From: Bacteroidota bacterium
Lineage (GTDB): Bacteria; Bacteroidota; Ignavibacteria; SZUA-365; JAADGX01
Reading direction: 5' to 3'
Assembly: GCA_027021285.1 (NCBI GenBank)
Contig: JALUUP010000276.1
Span: forward strand, 1-10,593
DNA length: 10,593 nt
A program made the position numbers and the translations under genes. Positions 1-6,378 of the stretch are shown here, one piece after another. The notes beneath the pieces were generated by a model. It saw only the letters and a program-made list of their open reading frames with translations. It had not been told where the DNA came from and did not search any database. The first letter of the stretch is position 1. Every line of letters begins with the position of its first letter.

Positions 1-1
1 G

Positions 2-3000
2 GTCGAGAAACGATTGTACGAAGGGGAAAGAAAGAACATTACGGCTAGAATCTCGACGCATGGGATCGGTTTGACGTACGCACTCAAACGGCGGCTGTCA
101 CTGGTCGGCGTTCTGAAGAATTTCATCCTGGCTCAACTTGATCAACATCCCTTCATCCCGAAGCGGGAATTCGAATTCCTTGCCGAGGGTCTTTCCGGAA
201 CAGCCACGGGCATCCGTGACATCGCGCTGGCGCCTGGTGGAACCATACAATACGTTTTTCCGCGCGAAACCAACAAGGCAGTTCTCGGCTACGTTCCTTC
301 AAGAGATCCCAGACCGTATATCCGGGAAGATGTCCGTCGCGCAATCGAGACTCGTGATATTGTCGTGAGTTTACCCAACAAACTCGTTCAAGGGGGTAGT
401 GGAATTATCGCGCGCCAGGCAGTATTTGTCAACGACATGTACTGGGGACTGGCAAACGTCGTCGTCGACATCGACTCGCTGCTTCAAGAGGCGAATCTCC
501 TGCCAAAGCCACAAGGGATCAATGTAGCATTACAGGATCAAAAAGGCTCTGTTTTTTTTGGCGATTCATCGGTTTTTACCCTGCAACCTGTTACGTATTC
601 CATCTCTCTTCCGGAAGGCACGTGGAAACTGGCGGCAATACCTGCTTTGGGATGGACCGCAAGTTACAGCGAACAGCTGTTGGTGGTCCGCTCCCTGAGT
701 TTGCTCGTTGCTTTTCTTCTCTCACTGGTTGTATTCCTGATCGTAAATCGTCAGGTGCGCCTTGCCGAACGCGTTCAGCAGCGAACGCGCGACTTACACG
801 AAAGCGAAATGCGATACCGCGCAATCATCGATTCGGAGCCGGAGTGCGTCAAGCTGCTGGACGACGAATGCCGCCTCATCTCGATGAACAAAGCCGGCCT
901 GGCGATGCTTGAAGCGGATTCCGAAGACCAGGTGCGGGGAAAATCGGTTCTGCCGTTTATCGCGCCCGAGCATCGCGAGGCGTTCTACGCCTTCAACAGG
1001 CAGGTTTTCGAAGGCACCGAGGGGAGCCTTGAATTCTCTTTGACAGGTCTCAAAGGTACCCGGCGGTGGATGGACAGCCGTGCCGTGCCTTTGCGCGATC
1101 TTTCCGGCAACGTCACTGCTGTGCTGGCCATAACACGCGACGTGACGGAAAAGAAAAAAGCAAATGAAAAAATGCGTGCCACGCTCGAGGAAACACGGAG
1201 ACACCGGCAAAACCTGGAGGCATTGCTCGAAGCCGCCCGGGCCGTACTTGCCGACACCGAACTCCTTCACCTCGCAAAACAAATATTTACCTTATGCAAA
1301 AAAAGCGTCGGTGCAACAGCAGGTTGCGTTTCGTTGGTGAATGACGATGGAGAACATGACGGCTTACTTTTTCTTGACACCGGCGATAAAGATTGCAATA
1401 TGCCTCCTGATCTCTCGATGCCAATCAAGGGGTTTGCCTTGCATGTTTATCAACGCGGCAAAGCCATCTTCGAGAACGATTACCAACATTCACGATGGGA
1501 CAAGCCGTTACCTGACGAGCACGTCAGCCTGGACAACGTTCTCTTCGCTCCCCTCCAGTATCATGGTAATATCGTTGGACTCCTGGGCCTTGCCAATAAA
1601 ACAGGCGGATTCAACGAAGCGGACCTTCGCCTCGCGGAAGCGTTCGGGGAAATGTTTTCCATCGCCCTTCTCAACAAGCGAAACCTGGAAGCCCTGGAGC
1701 AGAGCGAGTCGCGGTACCGGTCGGTCGTTGAAAGTGCGAACGACGCGTTTATAACCGCGAACGAAGAAGGAATCATCATGGATTGGAACCGGGCAGCCGA
1801 AAAAATCTTCGGGCACTCCCGGGAGGAGGCAGTACATCTTTCCATACTGGAGTTGATGCCGGAACGATTTCGCCAACGACATTCAGAGGGTATGGAGCGT
1901 CTTCGCTCCACCGGCATATCCAGTATCATCGGCACGACCGTCGAGATGACAGGATTGCGAAAAGACGGAAAAGAGTTTCCCCTTGAGTTATCCCTTTCCT
2001 CCTGGAAGGGCAAAGATGGAAAAACATTCTTTTCAGCGTCGATACACGATATAACCGAACGAAAACAAGCCGAGACAGCGTTGCGGGAAAGCGAGGAACG
2101 CTACAGGCGCCTCGTAGAACATTCGCCGGACGCTATCGCGGTCCACAGCGAGGGAAAAATTGTTTTCGTTAATTCCGCTGCAGTCAAGCTCATAGGGGCG
2201 AACAGCGCAAGTGATATTATCGGAACGCCGATAGTAAACGTCCTCCACCCGGAGCACAGGGAACTTGTCATCCAGCGCATCCAGCATGCCATGAAAACGA
2301 ATTCCCTCCTGCCCCCGCTCGAGGAAAAGTTCCTGCGGTTGGACGGCCAGGTTATCGACGTCGAGGTTGCATCGATGCCTATTACATTCCTGGGCAAACC
2401 CGCCATGCAAGCGATTGTGCGCGACATTTCAAAACGAAAACGAGCGGAACAGGCGCTGAAAGAAAGTGAAGAACGATACCGCTTCCTTTCCAGGGCAACG
2501 TCGGAGGGAATTATCGTGCATCAGGGAGGGGAAATTATCGACGTCAATTCAAAAGCGTCAGAATTGTTCGGCTATACAAGGGAAGAGCTCCAGTCGATGA
2601 ACGTCCTGGAATTGACTGCTCCCGAATCCCGTGAAGACGCGCTCCGTCGCCTTGAACAGCGAACGGAATATCGAACGGAAGTGGAATGCATACGAAAAGA
2701 CGGCTCGCAATTTACTGCGGAAATCATTCCCCGAAACCAGACCTATTATGGCAAGCCTGTGCGTGTCGTCCTGGTTCACGACATCACGGAAAGGAAAAAG
2801 ACGGAAGAGGCCTTACAGGAAAGCGAGAGGAAGTATCGTGCCCTGTTCCGTTTTTCCAACGACGGGATATTCCTGCACGATCTGGATGGAGTTATCCTGG
2901 ATGTCAACGAGCGCGCATTGCAGATGACCGGGTACACTCGAACAGAGTTGCTGTCCATGAATGTAAAGGATATTCATCCACCCTCAGTGGCAGATATTTC

Positions 3001-4975
3001 ACGAAAAGCATTTGAGACCATTCAGCGCACGGGCCAGGTCCGGTTTGAAATTGCATTTCGAAAAAAGAATGGCAGCGTTTTCCCCGTCGAAATTTCCTCC
3101 AACATTCTGGAAATCCATGGACGCACTGTTGTACAGGGGATGGTACGCGATATCACGGCGGCCAAGCACGCTGAACGCGCTTTACGCGAAAGCGAACAGC
3201 GGTACCGTATCCTGTCAGAGGCTTCACCCGATGCCATCTACATCATCAATCGCAACGATACAATTGAATACATGAACACACATGCCGCCCGCCTCCTGCA
3301 TTCGACGCCGGAAGAGCTGATTGGCAAAGCGCGATCTTCCCTGTTTCCACCGGCTGTATCAGAGCGGCAGAAACGGGATATCGATCAGGTGTTCCGGACA
3401 GGCAACGGGCGCCTCGTCGAACATGTCAACAAGTTCGATAACGATTACGAGGTGTGGCATAGCACATACCTGGTCCCGCTGAAAGACGGGCACGGAGAAA
3501 TACGCGCCGTTCTCGGGGTGTCCCGCGACATTACCGCCATGAAGCAGGCGGAAAAGGCCTTGCGCGAGAGCGAGGAACGTTTCCGGACGGCTTTCCATAC
3601 CAGCCCGGATTCCATAAACATCAACAGGCTTGAAGACGGGCTCTACGTTGATATCAACGAAGGGTTCACCGAAATTACAGGGTACACGCGCCAGGACGTA
3701 ATTGGAAAAACCTCGCTGGAAATCAACATCTGGAATAATATCGAGGACAGGAAACGATTGGTCGCGGGATTGAAGGAGAAAGGATTCGTAAACAACCTCG
3801 AAGCCGAGTTCCGTATGAAGGATGGACGTATCGTCACCGGTCTCATGTCCGCGAGAGTCATCATGCTGGACAACGTCCCACATACTCTCTCAATTACCAG
3901 GAATATCGAGGAACTCAAGCAGGCTCAACGGGCCCTCGAGGAAAGCGAAAAGCGGTACAGGGAGTTTTTCCGGGATGACCTGACCGGCGACTATATCAGC
4001 GCCGTGGATGGACGCTTGTTGGATTGCAACCCCGCGTTTCTGCGCATCTTTAGTTTCAAATCTCGCGGAGACGCGCTCCGTACAAATGTGCACAGTCTTT
4101 ACCGAGACGATAGCGACCGGGAACGTCTGCTAAAAGATGTAAAAGAAAAAGGCAAGGTTACTCGGCGGGAACTGCCCATGAAGACTGTCCAGGGGAACAA
4201 CATCGTTGTCGAAGCCAACATGGTCGGGGAATTCGATTCCAACGGCGAACTCGTGCTTCTGAAAGGCTACCTCGTCGATATCACACGACGGCGCCGCGCG
4301 GAAGAACAGCTCAAACACTACAACGAAGAACTCCGCCGGCTCTCCGCGCATCTGCACAGAATTCGGGAAAAGGAGCGCGGCGCTGTCGCCCGCGACATTC
4401 ACGACGAACTGGGACAGGCGCTGACAGCGATCAAGATCGACCTTGCCTGGATGCGTAAACGTACCCGAAGCCGCGTTCTTCATGATAAAATCGAAACGTT
4501 AGTTCATATAGTGGACCAGACACTCCAGTCAATGCGCCGTATCGTTACCGCGCTTCGTCCCGGTATCCTGGACGACCTCGGGCTGGAAGCGGCTCTGGAA
4601 TGGCAAGCAGGAGAGTTTACAAGACGGACAGGTATCACGTGCGATCTCCAAATAAAAGCGAGGACTTCAACTTTATCAGGCGAACACGCCACCACGTTGT
4701 TCAGGGTATTCCAGGAAGCGCTTACGAACACCGCGCGCCACGCCGGAGCCTCTGTCGTCACCGTTGGACTAAAGCGATCCGGATCGAACCTTATCATGAA
4801 CATCCATGATAACGGAAAGGGAATTGATAAAAAACAAATGAACGAATCAGGACGATTCGGTATTATAGGCATGCAGGAACGGGTGCGTTCGCTCGGCGGG
4901 ACGTTTTCCATCAAGGGACAAAAAGGGAAGGGAACAACTCTCACTATTTCACTTCCCCTGGCAAGCACAGAGTAG
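2..4975 (+). CDS. CHASE/GAF/eight-PAS membrane sensor histidine kinase, NarL class (5' partial)
   Basis: A very large sensor kinase. The reading frame is open to the left edge, so the N-terminus, presumably with the first membrane helix, is missing. The first in-frame start codon, TTG at 14, is probably not the real start. Numbering residues from that TTG: CHASE-type periplasmic domain about 1-160 (LVQGGSGII at 124-132, YWGLANVVVDID at 143-154), membrane helix about 222-246, PAS1 about 264-380, GAF about 405-555, then seven consecutive PAS domains about 564-1426. Each PAS opens with a variant of ESEERYR and most end in a DITERK-like PAC tail. The transmitter is HisKA_3 with phospho-acceptor His1463 (ARDIHDELGQ), N box around Glu1568-Asn1572, G1 box DNGKGID at 1599-1605 and a G2 region around GIIGMQERV. 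This is the class that phosphorylates NarL/LuxR-type regulators, and one lies 62 bases downstream. Ligands cannot be read from the sequence. No frameshift is seen. Confidence 0.95.
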   Translation, partial: VEKRLYEGERKNITARISTHGIGLTYALKRRLSLVGVLKNFILAQLDQHPFIPKREFEFLAEGLSGTATGIRDIALAPGGTIQYVFPRETNKAVLGYVPSRDPRPYIREDVRRAIETRDIVVSLPNKLVQGGSGIIARQAVFVNDMYWGLANVVVDIDSLLQEANLLPKPQGINVALQDQKGSVFFGDSSVFTLQPVTYSISLPEGTWKLAAIPALGWTASYSEQLLVVRSLSLLVAFLLSLVVFLIVNRQVRLAERVQQRTRDLHESEMRYRAIIDSEPECVKLLDDECRLISMNKAGLAMLEADSEDQVRGKSVLPFIAPEHREAFYAFNRQVFEGTEGSLEFSLTGLKGTRRWMDSRAVPLRDLSGNVTAVLAITRDVTEKKKANEKMRATLEETRRHRQNLEALLEAARAVLADTELLHLAKQIFTLCKKSVGATAGCVSLVNDDGEHDGLLFLDTGDKDCNMPPDLSMPIKGFALHVYQRGKAIFENDYQHSRWDKPLPDEHVSLDNVLFAPLQYHGNIVGLLGLANKTGGFNEADLRLAEAFGEMFSIALLNKRNLEALEQSESRYRSVVESANDAFITANEEGIIMDWNRAAEKIFGHSREEAVHLSILELMPERFRQRHSEGMERLRSTGISSIIGTTVEMTGLRKDGKEFPLELSLSSWKGKDGKTFFSASIHDITERKQAETALRESEERYRRLVEHSPDAIAVHSEGKIVFVNSAAVKLIGANSASDIIGTPIVNVLHPEHRELVIQRIQHAMKTNSLLPPLEEKFLRLDGQVIDVEVASMPITFLGKPAMQAIVRDISKRKRAEQALKESEERYRFLSRATSEGIIVHQGGEIIDVNSKASELFGYTREELQSMNVLELTAPESREDALRRLEQRTEYRTEVECIRKDGSQFTAEIIPRNQTYYGKPVRVVLVHDITERKKTEEALQESERKYRALFRFSNDGIFLHDLDGVILDVNERALQMTGYTRTELLSMNVKDIHPPSVADISRKAFETIQRTGQVRFEIAFRKKNGSVFPVEISSNILEIHGRTVVQGMVRDITAAKHAERALRESEQRYRILSEASPDAIYIINRNDTIEYMNTHAARLLHSTPEELIGKARSSLFPPAVSERQKRDIDQVFRTGNGRLVEHVNKFDNDYEVWHSTYLVPLKDGHGEIRAVLGVSRDITAMKQAEKALRESEERFRTAFHTSPDSININRLEDGLYVDINEGFTEITGYTRQDVIGKTSLEINIWNNIEDRKRLVAGLKEKGFVNNLEAEFRMKDGRIVTGLMSARVIMLDNVPHTLSITRNIEELKQAQRALEESEKRYREFFRDDLTGDYISAVDGRLLDCNPAFLRIFSFKSRGDALRTNVHSLYRDDSDRERLLKDVKEKGKVTRRELPMKTVQGNNIVVEANMVGEFDSNGELVLLKGYLVDITRRRRAEEQLKHYNEELRRLSAHLHRIREKERGAVARDIHDELGQALTAIKIDLAWMRKRTRSRVLHDKIETLVHIVDQTLQSMRRIVTALRPGILDDLGLEAALEWQAGEFTRRTGITCDLQIKARTSTLSGEHATTLFRVFQEALTNTARHAGASVVTVGLKRSGSNLIMNIHDNGKGIDKKQMNESGRFGIIGMQERVRSLGGTFSIKGQKGKGTTLTISLPLASTE

Positions 4976-5025
4976 AACGCGAACAGCGTGTAACGAAAAA
5001 AGATGGCAATGCTACTTTAACGGAC

Positions 5026-5030
5026 AGGAG
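5026..5030 (+). promoter_or_regulatory. Ribosome binding site of the NarL-type regulator
   Basis: AGGAG lies seven bases before the ATG at 5038, a standard spacing that supports this start. The 62-base gap from the kinase stop shows no convincing terminator, only a 4-bp stem at 4977-4989, so kinase and regulator are probably co-transcribed. Confidence 0.75.
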
Positions 5031-5037
5031 TCGGGCA

Positions 5038-5682
5038 ATGGCGACACTCACACTTTCTCTCTTGATCGCGGACGATCACCCTGTTGTGCGACAAGGATTG
5101 AAGCGTATCCTGAATGAAACCCCCGGCCTTTCGGTAACCGCCGAGGCTTCCAACGGAGCGGAAGCGTTGGACGCGGTTAAGAAACAGGCCTTCGATGCCG
5201 TGCTGTTGGACATATCGATGCCGGGAATGAGCGGATTGGATGTGTTGAAACAAATACGACTCCTGAAACCAGACCTTCCCGTGCTTGTTCTCAGTGTTCA
5301 TCCGGAAAGCCAATACGCCCTTCGCGTATTGAAAGCGGGAGCCTCCGGCTACATCTCCAAGGATGAAGACCCGGACAAGCTCATCGAGGCTGTGCGCCTT
5401 GTCATTCAAGGGAAAAAATACATCAGTCCATGGATGGCAGATAAACTCGCCGATGATGTCGTGAAACGCAGAGAAGGTGAAGTTCATGAACTCCTGTCTG
5501 ACAGGGAACTAACCGTCCTGTGTATGATCGCAACAGGAAAAACAGTGAGTGCAATAGCAGAGGAATTGAATCTCAGCGTCAAGACCATCAGCACGTACCG
5601 CTCCCGCCTGCTAAAAAAAATGGGGATGGCGACAAATGCCGAACTCACGCACTACGCAATTGTCAATCATCTCGTTGACTAA
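5038..5682 (+). CDS. NarL/LuxR-family response regulator
   Basis: A 214-residue DNA-binding response regulator, the usual length for the NarL/FixJ family. The receiver spans about 6-122: acidic pair Asp12-Asp13, phospho-acceptor Asp58 in LLDISMPG, switch residue Ser86 and conserved Lys108 in GYISKDED. A short linker leads to a LuxR-type helix-turn-helix at about 150-210, beginning LSDRELTVL and containing IAEELNLSVKTISTYRSRLL, the usual scaffold and recognition helices. Phosphorylation by the upstream HisKA_3 kinase should promote dimerisation and DNA binding; the partnership is inferred from matching class and adjacency. The start is set by a well-placed AGGAG. Target genes cannot be deduced. 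An A8 run at 5613-5620 lies inside the helix-turn-helix coding region, but the frame is intact. Confidence 0.95.
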   Translation: MATLTLSLLIADDHPVVRQGLKRILNETPGLSVTAEASNGAEALDAVKKQAFDAVLLDISMPGMSGLDVLKQIRLLKPDLPVLVLSVHPESQYALRVLKAGASGYISKDEDPDKLIEAVRLVIQGKKYISPWMADKLADDVVKRREGEVHELLSDRELTVLCMIATGKTVSAIAEELNLSVKTISTYRSRLLKKMGMATNAELTHYAIVNHLVD

Positions 5683-5794
5683 TTCGTTTACCTTTCTTCA
5701 ACATTCCTATTTCAGATTCACAAACCAACCATTCCACAGCCCCTCATCTTCTCAATTTTCATAGCGGATGACACAATCACGTCCAAAGTCACCG

Positions 5795-5820
5795 ATTGCT
5801 TCGGGCTTCGCCCTCGCAAT
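5795..5820. repeat. Palindromic REP/MITE-like intergenic element (core)
   Basis: The core is a nested palindrome: ATTGC (5795-5799) pairs with GCAAT (5816-5820), and GGGC (5803-5806) pairs with GCCC (5810-5813) around a TTC loop. Read on the minus strand, with flanks, it is GTCATTGCGAGGGCGAAG followed by CCCGAAGCAATC. From memory this matches a widespread class of dispersed intergenic palindromes with GTCATTGCGAG...GCAATC ends that occur in many copies in unrelated bacterial genomes. Only one copy is in this window, so dispersal is inferred. The full element may reach about 5785-5827. Confidence 0.65.
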
Positions 5821-5893
5821 GACTGGTTTTTAGAAATTCCCATACCTAATATCAGTTCACCGTCTTCAAAGCATGTAGGACATTTTCTGACAC

Positions 5894-5934
5894 GATAATC
5901 AGGTTTTGTCTGATTGTCCAGGGGAGCGTCCTGG
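5894..5934 (+). promoter_or_regulatory. Two adjacent hairpins upstream of the stand-alone receiver gene
   Basis: The first hairpin is GATAATCAG (5894-5902) against CTGATTGTC (5910-5918), nine pairs including one G-U and a seven-base loop. The second is CCAGG (5918-5922) against CCTGG (5930-5934), with a possible extra A-T pair beyond a GG bulge. They share base 5918, so they may not form fully together. No T-run follows either, so they are not typical intrinsic terminators. A leader structure or operator is possible but unproven. Confidence 0.35.
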
Positions 5935-5980
5935 CGTAAGTTCCATACGAATAATTCTTCCAACCATTGGGCCAAGAAGG

Positions 5981-6373
5981 ATGAAAATATTTATCGTTGA
6001 CGATTCAATTCTCATCCGGGAGCGTTTATCAGGAGTTATTCATGAACTTCCTTTTGCCGAAATCGTGGGACATGCAGGGGATATGCAACAGGCGCTCGAA
6101 GGAATCGAGCGATTGCGTCCGGACGTCGTTCTCCTCGACATCCGGTTGCCCGGCGGTAGCGGACTGGACATCCTCCAGACGATTCGAGCCTCGTACCCGG
6201 GGATGAAAGTCGTCATTCTGACAAATTATTCGTTTCCCCAGTACCGTGAACGAGCCGTCGAACTCGGTGCCGATGCATTTCTTGAGAAAGCCCTGGAATT
6301 TGAAAAAATCATGGGGGTGCTTGAAAAATTGAATTCCCTGTCACACCGCTCTCCCACAAACGGTCCCACTTAA
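5981..6373 (+). CDS. Stand-alone CheY-like receiver (single-domain response regulator)
   Basis: A 130-residue protein made only of a receiver domain. It has acidic residues Asp7-Asp8 (MKIFIVDDS), phospho-acceptor Asp53 in VVLLDIRLPGGSG, Thr81 in VVILTNYSFPQYR and Lys103 in AFLEKALEFEKI. No DNA-binding or enzymatic output follows; the tail after about residue 118 is short and polar. The LTNY..PQYR...GAD...K..EFEK pattern resembles a group of single-domain receivers found beside PAS kinases, whose output is presumably protein interaction or phosphotransfer. The ATG at 5981 is chosen because the receiver beta-1 strand begins there. A purine-rich AAGAAGG directly abuts it, leaving no normal Shine-Dalgarno spacing; an in-frame TTG at 5906 would add an uncharacteristic 25-residue leader. 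The downstream kinase begins five bases after the stop, indicating co-transcription and probably coupled translation. Confidence 0.92.
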   Translation: MKIFIVDDSILIRERLSGVIHELPFAEIVGHAGDMQQALEGIERLRPDVVLLDIRLPGGSGLDILQTIRASYPGMKVVILTNYSFPQYRERAVELGADAFLEKALEFEKIMGVLEKLNSLSHRSPTNGPT

Positions 6374-6378
6374 AAGTA

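Larger units (their letters stand above)
5683..5980. other. 298-base intergenic spacer with repeat and hairpins
   Basis: This non-coding gap separates the two signalling modules. The first 100 bases are pyrimidine-rich on the plus strand and show no recognisable gene or strong terminator. The middle holds a palindromic dispersed-repeat-like core (5795-5820). The last 90 bases hold two adjacent hairpins (5894-5934). I could not identify convincing -35/-10 boxes, though a promoter for the second module may lie here. Confidence 0.6.

Noticed and set aside
552..559. T8 run in the large kinase gene, a possible phase-variation tract
   Set aside because: Eight bases is short for phase variation, the frame is intact on both sides, and the encoded Val-Phe-Phe fits the domain.
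4977..5001. Small stem between the first kinase and its regulator, considered as a terminator
   Set aside because: The stem is only four base pairs (ACGC/GCGT) and is followed by A-rich, not T-rich, sequence.
5613..5620. A8 run with an A-AAA-AAA heptamer in the NarL-type regulator, a possible frameshift or slippage site
   Set aside because: A shift to the -1 frame ends after about the same length and destroys the C-terminal helices; no stimulatory structure was seen, and Lys-Lys codons there are normal for the family.
5718..5975. 85-residue open frame on the minus strand covering the spacer between the two signalling modules
   Set aside because: Its middle (SLRGRSPKQS) is simply the translation of the palindromic repeat, a common source of false hypothetical proteins. 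No ribosome site or domain supports it.
5906..5980. Upstream TTG start extending the stand-alone receiver by 25 residues
   Set aside because: The extension is Pro/Arg-rich, overlaps the hairpin region and precedes a canonical receiver start (MKIFIVDD).
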